The notes under the pieces were generated by a model. It searched no databases. It saw only the letters and a list, made by a program, of their open reading frames with translations, and had not been told where the DNA came from. Source: RGIG4790 sp964437615 (GTDB lineage: Bacteria > Bacillota > Clostridia > Christensenellales > UBA1242). Taken from it: a stretch of DNA of 50,662 nucleotides. A program made the translations under genes and the position numbers. Shown here piece by piece: positions 29,981 through 37,652 of this stretch. Where the stretch lies: assembly GCA_964437615.1 (NCBI GenBank), contig CAYTHL010000003.1:1-50662 (forward strand), given 5' to 3'. The stretch's first letter is position 1, and each line of letters opens with the position of its first letter.

Positions 29981-30016
29981 AAATAAAAAATGTTTCACGT
30001 GAAACATTTTTTATTT
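29981..30016 (-). terminator. 36-bp perfect palindrome, likely terminator of cvpA, enclosing parS site 3
   Basis: Arms AAATAAAAAATGTTTCAC and its exact complement abut without a loop. The palindrome begins 13 nt after the cvpA stop on the minus strand, where an intrinsic terminator is expected. A run of T follows the stem on either strand, so the RNA hairpin could stop transcription from both sides of this convergent junction. Confidence 0.6.
29991..30006. promoter_or_regulatory. parS site 3 (perfect)
   Basis: TGTTTCACGTGAAACA is a perfect parS, at the centre of the 36-bp palindrome. It is the third site within about 300 bp. Confidence 0.96.
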
Positions 30017-30029
30017 GTCATATGTAAAC

Positions 30030-30782
30030 TTACAATGCTTGTAAGAAATCTATTAAAAACTGTTTAATATTTACATATTCTATCATAAAGTTATTTACGC
30101 TAGTTCTTAGCCAACCACCTATTGCAGATTGATTAATATAACTAAACATTCCGCTAAGCAGTCCGTTATCTGAGAAGAAGGAAAGTACTGCAAATATTAG
30201 CACTAGCACCATAAACCCTTTAACTAAGCCAAAGCATGCACCAAAAATTCTATCAAACACATTAATAAATTTAGATTGTTTAAGCTTTTTAGATATAAGC
30301 TTTAAAATAAGTAGCAAAACATAAATTAATACAAATGCAATAACAAATGCGGTAACCACGGTTATAAACTGCGCTAAAGATTTGCTTATAGTATCTGCTA
30401 AAGTTACACTATCTGCAGTGCTTTCTGCAAGTTTTGTAGATAAATGATTGTTTATTGTGCCGTTGAACAGTTTTTTACCAAATCCGCTCATTCCGCTATT
30501 ATTTAGGGTGTTAGTAACAAAACTAGATGCGTTTTCCATTCCTTTAAGGTTGGTTGTAAATCCGCTAAAAGCAGAGTAGTGCTTATATAGCCCGCCAGTA
30601 ATTGAACTTTCCATGCCCATAAGATTAAGCAAACTGCGCAGTGGCTGTGTTAAAAACAATGCTATTACAAAGTTTACAAAGACGCCAAAAAGGTCTATAA
30701 CCGAAAACATAAAACCCTTTTTTATGCCCACAGCTACAAAAATTAATAAAAATACTATAATTATTGCATCAAACCAGTTCAA
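30030..30782 (-). CDS. cvpA: CvpA family membrane protein
   Basis: The 250-residue protein starts with WFDAIIIVFLLIFVAVGIKK and GFMFSVIDLFG, the characteristic N-terminus of the CvpA/colicin V production family, and has about four membrane helices. The molecular role is unsettled; CvpA proteins affect envelope stability and secretion. The start codon is TTG with GGAGGA five bases upstream. It converges on parB, with the parS cluster between them, and diverges from the yyaC-like gene. Confidence 0.85.
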   Translation of the reverse strand: MNWFDAIIIVFLLIFVAVGIKKGFMFSVIDLFGVFVNFVIALFLTQPLRSLLNLMGMESSITGGLYKHYSAFSGFTTNLKGMENASSFVTNTLNNSGMSGFGKKLFNGTINNHLSTKLAESTADSVTLADTISKSLAQFITVVTAFVIAFVLIYVLLLILKLISKKLKQSKFINVFDRIFGACFGLVKGFMVLVLIFAVLSFFSDNGLLSGMFSYINQSAIGGWLRTSVNNFMIEYVNIKQFLIDFLQAL

Positions 30783-31028
30783 GCCATTCCTCCATTATAG
30801 AACATAAGTTCGATATAATATTTTAATGATGTACAATATAATTATATAACAAAGTTTAAAATAATGCAAAGAAAAAACGCAAAATTTACTAAATTTATAC
30901 CGAAATTCTGCTTCAAAATTGCAAAAACTAACAAAACTGTTTGCAAAAAGGATAAAAAATAGCAAAAATTAACGCAAAATAATATAATAAATAATAATTA
31001 AAATGTTAAATTTTGAAAATAATTTTGT

Positions 31029-31547
31029 ATGGAAAATTTAAATTATAAAAATTTATATAGCAAATTAGTTCTACTTTTAAACGAATACAGTGGCAGAGAG
31101 GTTGTTTTTTTCTGTGTGGGCAACCACAAAGTTTGGTTTGACTGTTTTGCCCCGTTTTTGGCTGAGTGTTTGCGCAAGTTTAGCCTTAATAAATGTTTTG
31201 TTTATGGTGGCATCAACTTTTCTATTACTCCCGAAAATTTACAAAAATACGCCGCGTTTGTTAAAAATAAACACCCGTCGGCATGCATAATTGTTGTTGA
31301 TAACTGTCTAACTGCAAATTTAGCCGAAAGCGGCAAAATAGTTCTTGCAAAGCGCTGTACCAACCTTGCAGGGTTAATGGGCGGTTATTTATTTGGAGAT
31401 ATATCATTATTATTAAAAACTTTCCCAATGCAAAACAGTTTTAGTTTTTTACGCGTTGTAGAAAACTTACTTTTGCCCGTTACCTCTGCAATAATTTCCG
31501 CAATAAATTGTCAGCCGCAAGAAAACCTTAAAATATGCTATAGTTAG
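31029..31547 (+). CDS. YyaC-like (DUF1256) sporulation-associated protein
   Basis: The 172-residue protein resembles the YyaC/DUF1256 family, related to the germination protease. Seen are FCVGNHKVWFDCFAPFLAE at the position of the family's CIGTDRSTGD-x-LGP motif, CFVYGGINFSITPENL (family VYGTLDEPVHAVNL) and CIIVVDNCL (family IIAIDACL). The first motif is strongly altered: GTDRSTGD has become GNHKVWFD. The active role may therefore have changed. Family members have no proven reaction. Its position near spo0J matches Bacillus, where yyaC is close to spo0J. No strong ribosome binding site is seen before the ATG. Confidence 0.65.
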   Translation: MENLNYKNLYSKLVLLLNEYSGREVVFFCVGNHKVWFDCFAPFLAECLRKFSLNKCFVYGGINFSITPENLQKYAAFVKNKHPSACIIVVDNCLTANLAESGKIVLAKRCTNLAGLMGGYLFGDISLLLKTFPMQNSFSFLRVVENLLLPVTSAIISAINCQPQENLKICYS

Positions 31548-31798
31548 TAGCATAAATTTATATTACAAAACAAGTAAGAAATATGTTTAATATATAAAAA
31601 GTGTAAATATAATATATAATATCATTATTTTGTCGCAGTATTGTAAATTTTGATTGAAATATTTTTTTTGTTGTGGTATTATATAATATTATTATGTGTC
31701 TTGTTGCAAAATTTTTGTGGCAAAACTGCATGATAATTTGCTTAAAAATCTAAACTAATACAAAACAAATATATTAAATTAAATTTTGGAGGACGAAT

Positions 31799-34297
31799 TT
31801 GGAACAACCACAAAACCAATCAAATAACAAACAAGAAGCGCAAATGCCAAAGTCTAATTTGGTTAGAAATCTGCTTATTTGCATAGGATTATTACTAATT
31901 GTAATGCTAATTTTTTGGGCGTTTAACACGGCATCGCGTGGCACCGAAACCACCTACGACAACATGATAAGCCAAATAGAAACGCACAATGTGTCTGAAC
32001 TAGAAATTGGAAGCAAATACATAGTTGCGCAAACTAATGACGGCAAACAATACTGGATTTACAACAGCAACAATATTGGAGAGCTTTGGCTAGACTATTT
32101 TGCCGACGACACAAACACAACCTTTGATCGCAGCGAAATTAAAGTTATAGTTGGGTCTAGCACAACTTTTAGCATTTTAAACATATTGTACCCTATTTTA
32201 ATGATTGTGGTGCTGTTTATTGTGTTTAGAATGATAATTAAACAGATAGGCAACAGCAACAATAAAACTTTTGATTTTGTTAAAAACCGCGCGCGCATAA
32301 CGCCAAGCAATGTCAAATTTTCCGATGTTGCCGGTGCAGACGAAGAAAAAGCTGAGCTAGAAGAAATTATCGAATTTTTAAAGTCGCCAGACAGGTTTAT
32401 TAAAATGGGCGCGCGCATACCAAAGGGCGTGTTGCTTGTTGGCCCTCCAGGCACTGGCAAAACATTGCTTGCCAAAGCCTGCGCGGGCGAAGCAAATGTG
32501 CCATTTTTTACCATAAGCGGCTCAGATTTTATGGAGCTTTTTGTTGGTGTTGGTGCATCGCGCGTGCGCGACCTATTTGAAACAGCAAAAAAATCTAAGC
32601 CATGCATAATATTTATTGACGAAATTGACGCCGTTGGTCGTCAGCGTGGTGCTGGCATGGGTGGCGGCAACGACGAGCGCGAGCAAACGCTAAACCAGTT
32701 GCTTGTGCAAATGGACGGCTTTGAAAGTAACGAGGGCATTATTGTTATTGCCGCAACCAACCGCGTAGATATTCTAGACCCCGCTCTTTTAAGACCGGGC
32801 AGATTTGATAGGCGAGTATTTATCAATGTTCCAGATGTAAAGGGCAGAGAAGAAATTCTAAAAATTCATGCTAAAAACAAGCCTCTTGCAGAAGATGTCA
32901 ATCTAAAACAAATTGCAAGAATTACTAGCGGTTTTACTGGCGCAGACATAGAAAATATGCTTAACGAGGCGGCGCTGCTGGCGGCAAAATCTAAGTCTAG
33001 CACTATAACTATGGAAGATTTGTCTAACGCCATTGCAAAGGTAACCATGGGCCCACAAAAACGCAGTTATGTGCGTACCGAAAAGGACATCAAAATTACC
33101 GCCGTGCATGAATCAGGCCATGCAGTTATTGCCAAAGTTGTTAAAAATGGAGATACTGTACACGAGGTGTCGGTGGTTCCACGTGGAAACGCTGGTGGCT
33201 ACACCCTTTCTAGACCAGAAACCGACGACAAGTATGTTCAAAAGCAAAAACTGCTAGACATGATTACCATGCTGCTTGGGGGGCGCACTGCCGAAAAGCT
33301 GTTTTTGGACGATATTTCCACGGGTGCCAGCAACGATATAGAGCGTGCCACAAGCCTTGCTAGAAGCATGGTAACCGAGTGGGGCATGAGTGATGCTGTG
33401 GGCTTAATGACCCTTGGCAGCGAAAACGACCAAGTATTTTTGGGTAGAGATTACGCAACGCGCGCCAATTACAGCGAGCAAGCGGCAGCTCTTATAGACA
33501 AAGAAGTTCACAAAATTATTGAGGGTTGTGCAAAACACGCCGAGCAAATTTTGTCCGAAAACAAGAAAAAGGTTAATACTATGGTAGATATCTTGCTAGA
33601 AAAGGAAACTATTTATCAAGATGAAATAGACCTTATTATGCAAGGCAAGTCTAAAAAAGAAATTTTAGAAACCATTAAGCAAAAAACGGCAGCCGAAGCC
33701 GAGGCAAAGGCGCAAAAAGAAACTCTAAAACTTGTAGCTAGTAGTGCTAGCGACAAAGAAAATGCTACCGAAAAAAATGACAACACAAACGGCACAGCAG
33801 CAAAAGCAAATACTTCTGCTAACAATGCGGCACCAAGAAAAACTGCCGAAAAAATTGACATAGACGAACTTATTGCCATAGCCGAAAAACGCGCCGCTGA
33901 GCAACTGCCAGCAGAAAATTCTGCGGAAAACAGCCAAGTTAGCACAAAGACAGATAGCGACAAAACTATTACAGCGGCAGCCAAGCAAGAAAATGCCATA
34001 AATCAAGAAGGCGCTGGCAAAGACAGACAAACAAGCGCAGCCAAAACTAATGCGCACGCCAAGACGGCAACCAAAAGCGCTGCTAGCAATACTGCCCAAA
34101 CAGCCAAAAAATCTACTGCAAAAAGTGCAACAAACAAAACGGCAACAATGGGCAAAAAATCTGCCAGCGCAAAATCTACAAACTCGGGCGCCAAAAGTGC
34201 GGCAAGCAAAACCACAAAAAAAGCAGATAGAGTCAGCACTAAAACAGCGTCTAAGCAGACAAACTCCAAAAATTCTGGTACCGACGAAGATAATTAG
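31799..34297 (+). CDS. ftsH: ATP-dependent zinc metalloprotease FtsH with long low-complexity tail
   Basis: The 832-residue protein is a membrane-bound AAA+ protease that degrades membrane and regulatory proteins. It has two membrane helices (about 25-48 and 122-145) around an external domain, Walker A GPPGTGKT at residue 215, Walker B IIFIDEID, the second region of homology ending in RPGRFDRR, and the zinc site HESGH at residues 437-441. The start is TTG, preceded by GGAGGA. FtsH proteins are usually 600-700 residues. Here about 200 extra residues (from about 629) form an Ala/Lys/Ser/Thr-rich tail that ends in histone-H1-like KKSTAKSATNK-type sequence. The unknown secreted protein gene follows after 44 nt without a terminator. 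Confidence 0.95.
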   Translation: MEQPQNQSNNKQEAQMPKSNLVRNLLICIGLLLIVMLIFWAFNTASRGTETTYDNMISQIETHNVSELEIGSKYIVAQTNDGKQYWIYNSNNIGELWLDYFADDTNTTFDRSEIKVIVGSSTTFSILNILYPILMIVVLFIVFRMIIKQIGNSNNKTFDFVKNRARITPSNVKFSDVAGADEEKAELEEIIEFLKSPDRFIKMGARIPKGVLLVGPPGTGKTLLAKACAGEANVPFFTISGSDFMELFVGVGASRVRDLFETAKKSKPCIIFIDEIDAVGRQRGAGMGGGNDEREQTLNQLLVQMDGFESNEGIIVIAATNRVDILDPALLRPGRFDRRVFINVPDVKGREEILKIHAKNKPLAEDVNLKQIARITSGFTGADIENMLNEAALLAAKSKSSTITMEDLSNAIAKVTMGPQKRSYVRTEKDIKITAVHESGHAVIAKVVKNGDTVHEVSVVPRGNAGGYTLSRPETDDKYVQKQKLLDMITMLLGGRTAEKLFLDDISTGASNDIERATSLARSMVTEWGMSDAVGLMTLGSENDQVFLGRDYATRANYSEQAAALIDKEVHKIIEGCAKHAEQILSENKKKVNTMVDILLEKETIYQDEIDLIMQGKSKKEILETIKQKTAAEAEAKAQKETLKLVASSASDKENATEKNDNTNGTAAKANTSANNAAPRKTAEKIDIDELIAIAEKRAAEQLPAENSAENSQVSTKTDSDKTITAAAKQENAINQEGAGKDRQTSAAKTNAHAKTATKSAASNTAQTAKKSTAKSATNKTATMGKKSASAKSTNSGAKSAASKTTKKADRVSTKTASKQTNSKNSGTDEDN

Positions 34298-34341
34298 CTT
34301 ACCTTTTGCGCAGCTTAAAATTACCTAACTAGGGGGAACAC

Positions 34342-34971
34342 ATGAAAAAACTTTGTATAATTACGGCTGTTTATGCGGCAGTGGTAATTGCAATAATTAC
34401 AAGCCTATGCTTTATAAAGCCAAAGGCTGCATTTAGTTTTGCCGATGCCAGCTATATTGTACCCTACAATGGATCTGATGCAGTAGGGCTAAATACGGGG
34501 GTAGGGTATGGTTTATCTACTACTCAAAAAGGCGACACAAGCGGCGAATATTATACAAAGTCTGAAGAGGCGGTATATAAAAATTTAAATAAACTTATTG
34601 CAGAAATGTTTACCCAAACTGCTATTACAACAATTTACAAAAATGGCACTTTTGGAACCACCGTAAGCCAAGATGTTAATAACAAATATAATTCAATGAA
34701 CGACAAATTAATTATGGGATACTACGCTGTGCAAGTTAGGTTTGATGCAGACCATAAGCAACGCCAAATTGTCTATGTGGATGGCGACAGCAAAATTATA
34801 GAGTATTTTGGCATAATTATATTGCTTAGCGTTGGCAAGGGCTATCAGCAGGTGCTTATCTATTTTGTTACAAGTACCGACGATACACAACTAACAGACT
34901 ATGGCGACTCTCCAATGCTTGCGTGGGCAAACACTACAAAACTTATAAAATATATTCAGTCAATATCTTAG
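34342..34971 (+). CDS. Secreted or membrane-anchored protein of unknown function
   Basis: This 209-residue protein is not recognised. It has a Lys-rich start followed by a hydrophobic segment (residues about 5-27), consistent with a signal peptide or N-terminal anchor. The rest looks like one mixed alpha/beta domain: a Gly/Thr-rich stretch near residues 40-75, a helix-like part (KNLNKLIAEMFTQ), then beta-like stretches (YYAVQVRF, GIIILLSV, YQQVLIYFV). The ATG follows AGGGGGA. It is the second gene of an ftsH operon and ends at a strong terminator, so it might be co-expressed with FtsH as a partner or substrate; that is inference only. Confidence 0.75.
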   Translation: MKKLCIITAVYAAVVIAIITSLCFIKPKAAFSFADASYIVPYNGSDAVGLNTGVGYGLSTTQKGDTSGEYYTKSEEAVYKNLNKLIAEMFTQTAITTIYKNGTFGTTVSQDVNNKYNSMNDKLIMGYYAVQVRFDADHKQRQIVYVDGDSKIIEYFGIIILLSVGKGYQQVLIYFVTSTDDTQLTDYGDSPMLAWANTTKLIKYIQSIS

Positions 34972-34989
34972 GTTGATAAAACAGAGAAC

Positions 34990-35013
34990 AAAAGAGGGTT
35001 TACACCCTCTTTT
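34990..35013 (+). terminator. Intrinsic terminator of the ftsH operon
   Basis: A perfect 10-bp stem, AAAAGAGGGT / ACCCTCTTTT, with a TTAC loop begins 19 nt after the stop of the unknown secreted protein gene. Confidence 0.88.
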
Positions 35014-35068
35014 AAATTTACAAATTTAGTTAAATTTTATTAAATTTAAGTTACTAATTTTTAGCGCT

Positions 35069-35338
35069 TTACACTTTAATATCTATCATTTGCAAAAATT
35101 TAATATATTGTTTTGCGAGGGGTAGAGTGGTCTATACCATTTTTTTGCGCGTGGCCATGACACAAAAAAGTATGCTATCCTTGGATGCAAAGGAAATACC
35201 CTCTTTGGGTATATTTGCAAACTTAGCGTCTATCAGTTTGCTTACTAAATGATATTTTATAACAAATTGCCAGTGCAAGACGCAAAGATAATTATTGCGG
35301 CGGCAAACAAGAATAGATATCCAGCAAACCATAGCCAT
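35069..35338 (-). pseudogene. Possible gene remnant overlapping the 3' end of uppP
   Basis: On the minus strand a 90-codon frame contains IPKEGISFASKDSILF and MATRKKMV, then one in-frame TAG, then TTLPLAKQYIKFLQ, ending at a TAA. The first part overlaps uppP out of frame. The peptide style differs from a random frame, but I cannot assign a family. It may be the decayed end of an inserted element. The rest of the 35014-35256 gap shows only a short GGGTAT / ATACCC hairpin. Confidence 0.25.
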
Positions 35339-36051
35339 TTGTTTTTATGCACAAGTTTAAGCATCCATTTTAGGGTTAGCGCTGCGCTTATAAATGCCAC
35401 AACAAAGCCAATAATCATAGGTCCAATATCGGCAGAATTAAAGCCAAAACCGTGCTTTACGCCGCCATAAATTTCGTATGCCACGCTGCAAATGATAACG
35501 GGTATAGACAGTAAAAAGCTATACCTTGCGCTCTGCACTTGCCCACTGCCACAAAGTACGCCAGCAGTAAGGGTGCTGCCGCTGCGCGAAAGCCCCGGCA
35601 GTACTGCAATACCTTGCACAACACCAATTATTACCGATTGCTTGTAACCAATTTCGCCAAGCGCGTTGTATTTTGCGCTTTTTTGATAGCAGTTTAGCAC
35701 AACCATAAGTACGCCAGTTATTGCAAAACCAATAGCTACAACCAGCAAACTGCCCTCTGCGCCAATAAGTAAGTCTATGCAAATGCCAAGCACGCCAGTA
35801 ATTATGGTGCTAAGCAGCAGCATTCGCATATATTTGCTTAGCGGGTGTTTTATAAGGTCTACAATATCCCGCCACATAACTATGCAGAGTGCCAAAAGGG
35901 TAGCCACATGCAAAATTACATTATACAGCACGCTGCCCTCGCCCAAACCAAAAACTATTTCAAAAAATGTCAAATGTCCACTACTAGAAACGGGCAAAAA
36001 CTCGGTCAGTCCCTGCACCAAACCCAAAATTATAGCAAGCCAATAAGTCAT
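35257..36051 (-). CDS. uppP: Undecaprenyl-diphosphate phosphatase (BacA family)
   Basis: The 264-residue polytopic membrane enzyme removes a phosphate from undecaprenyl diphosphate, recycling the lipid carrier for peptidoglycan. Both catalytic signatures are present: GLVQGLTEFLPVSSSGHL at the N-terminus and GLSRSGST in the middle. Length and hydrophobic pattern fit UppP. I chose the ATG at 36051, preceded by GGGGGA, rather than an in-frame start at 36141 that adds a poorly conserved leader. It converges on the ftsH operon and diverges from ychF. Confidence 0.93.
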   Translation of the reverse strand: MTYWLAIILGLVQGLTEFLPVSSSGHLTFFEIVFGLGEGSVLYNVILHVATLLALCIVMWRDIVDLIKHPLSKYMRMLLLSTIITGVLGICIDLLIGAEGSLLVVAIGFAITGVLMVVLNCYQKSAKYNALGEIGYKQSVIIGVVQGIAVLPGLSRSGSTLTAGVLCGSGQVQSARYSFLLSIPVIICSVAYEIYGGVKHGFGFNSADIGPMIIGFVVAFISAALTLKWMLKLVHKNKWLWFAGYLFLFAAAIIIFASCTGNLL

Positions 36052-36240
36052 AAATCCCCCAATTGCACGCAAAATATAATAGATGATAATAGTATAATTG
36101 TATGAAAAATATTTTGCAAGCATAATTAAAAGTTTAAACAAAATTTGTTTTTGGCAGATAATAAAATTTTGGCATACTTTTTAGCGCAAAATTAAGTTAT
36201 ATTATGGTAAAAAACACTTTATTTTTGCCTTTAAATTATG

Positions 36241-36246
36241 TATAAT
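36241..36246 (+). promoter_or_regulatory. Candidate -10 box of ychF
   Basis: TATAAT lies 22 nt before the ychF ATG; no convincing -35 box is present at standard spacing. The start codon is served by AAGGAG. Confidence 0.4.
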
Positions 36247-36268
36247 TAGCATAAAAAGGAGCAAAAAT

Positions 36269-37366
36269 ATGGAACTAGGAGTTGTTGGTTTGCCCAATGT
36301 TGGCAAAAGTACACTTTTTAACGCTATAACCAAGGCGGGAGCCGAAAGCGCAAACTATCCCTTTTGCACAATAGAGCCAAATGTTGGCGTGGTTGCCGTG
36401 CCAGACGAAAGGCTAACCGTTTTGGGCAAAATGTATAACACCCAAAAAATCACCTCGGCAAGTTTAAAATTTGTAGATATTGCCGGGCTTGTAAAAGGCG
36501 CATCAAAGGGCGAAGGCCTTGGTAATAAATTTTTGGCAAGCATTAGGGAGTGCGAGGCCATTGTGCATGTGGTGCGCCTTTTTGCCGACCCAAATGTAAC
36601 CCATGTTGACGGCAGTGTCAACCCACTGCGAGATATAGAAACTATAAACCTAGAGCTAAGCCTTGCCGACCTAGAAAGCGTAGCTAAGCAGCTAGAAAAA
36701 GTTAGTAAAAAGGCAAAGCAGAACGACAAAGAGGCCATTTTTGAGCAGAATGTGCTTGTAAAGTTGCAAGAGGCGCTAAACGACGGCAAATTGGCAAAGA
36801 CTGTGCCGCTAACGGCCGAAGAAAAGGAATACGCAAACAGTTTGTTTTTAATTACAACCAAGCCAGTAATTTACGCGTGCAACATTTCCGAAAGTGACAT
36901 CGGCAAGCCAGAAGACGAAATTTCTGGCGTAAAAGAGGTAAAACAACTTGCCGCAGCCGAGGGTAGTGAAGTTTTGGTTATAAGTGCCAAGGTTGAGCAG
37001 GAATTAACCGAGCTAGAAGACGACGAACGAGAAATGTTTTTGGCAGAACTTGGTCTGCAAGAAAGCGGACTTAATAAAATAATTAAACTTGGCTACAAAT
37101 TGCTTGGTCAAATTAGTTTTTTAACAGCCGGCGAAAAGGAAGTTCGGGCGTGGACAATAATAAAAGGCACCAAAGCGCCGGGGGCGGCGGGCAAAATTCA
37201 TACCGATTTTGAGCGTGGCTTTATAAAGGCCGAAGTTGTTAGCTATCAAGACCTAATTAGCGCCGGCAGCTACCTTGCCGCCAAAGAGCACGGCAAAGTG
37301 CGCATAGAGGGCAAAGACTACACAGTTTCCGACGGCGACATCATGCTCTTTAAATTTAATGTGTAG
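36269..37366 (+). CDS. ychF: Redox-regulated ATPase YchF (OLA1/Obg family)
   Basis: The 365-residue protein is a complete YchF: G1 GLPNVGKST, G3 DIAGLVKGAS, the ATP-specific G4 variant CNISE, a coiled-coil insertion (residues about 135-190) and a C-terminal TGS domain with RAWTIIKGTKAPGAAG. It binds ribosomes and prefers ATP. In Bacillus the orthologue yyaF lies close to yyaC and spo0J, which matches this neighbourhood. Ribosome binding site AAGGAG. Confidence 0.95.
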   Translation: MELGVVGLPNVGKSTLFNAITKAGAESANYPFCTIEPNVGVVAVPDERLTVLGKMYNTQKITSASLKFVDIAGLVKGASKGEGLGNKFLASIRECEAIVHVVRLFADPNVTHVDGSVNPLRDIETINLELSLADLESVAKQLEKVSKKAKQNDKEAIFEQNVLVKLQEALNDGKLAKTVPLTAEEKEYANSLFLITTKPVIYACNISESDIGKPEDEISGVKEVKQLAAAEGSEVLVISAKVEQELTELEDDEREMFLAELGLQESGLNKIIKLGYKLLGQISFLTAGEKEVRAWTIIKGTKAPGAAGKIHTDFERGFIKAEVVSYQDLISAGSYLAAKEHGKVRIEGKDYTVSDGDIMLFKFNV

Positions 37367-37480
37367 ATGCGGGCAACAATATTTAAATTTTTATTACATA
37401 ACAGTACTATTTGTAAATTTGGAGGCATGTTGTTTTAGTATCCATTCTACGCGGCGTCACAACCCTTGCCTAACCACCGG

Positions 37481-37624
37481 CGGCGGCCTGTCACCTTGTC
37501 ATTTCAAGCGCGGCACAAGCGATGGGATGACACATAAAAAAGGCTTGCGGCGGCCTGCCACTATGTCATTTCAAGCGCGGCACAAGCGATGGGATGACAC
37601 ATAAAAAGGGCTTGCGGCGGCCTG
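37481..37624. repeat. 67-bp tandem repeat, two full copies plus a partial third
   Basis: Units 37481-37547 and 37548-37614 each begin CGGCGGCCTG and contain ATTTCAAGCGCGGCACAAGC followed by GATGGGATGACACA; a third unit breaks off at 37624. Within each unit, TGTCAT and ATGACA are inverted, so each can fold. The GC content is clearly above the surroundings, which suggests an imported element. Located in the gap between ychF and the broken cls gene. Confidence 0.85.
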
Positions 37625-37652
37625 CATATGGCGCAAAAGGGGCTGCTATTAA

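Noticed and set aside
33616..34269. Several overlapping minus-strand frames opposite the ftsH tail
   Set aside because: They arise from the repetitive Ala/Lys codons of the tail; products are Ala/Phe/Val-rich and resemble nothing known.
37359..37604. 81-codon plus-strand frame after ychF
   Set aside because: It is created by the 67-bp tandem repeat, repeating the same peptide, and overlaps the ychF stop.
37481..37624. CRISPR array
   Set aside because: Two 67-bp units directly abut with no variable spacers, and there are no cas genes.
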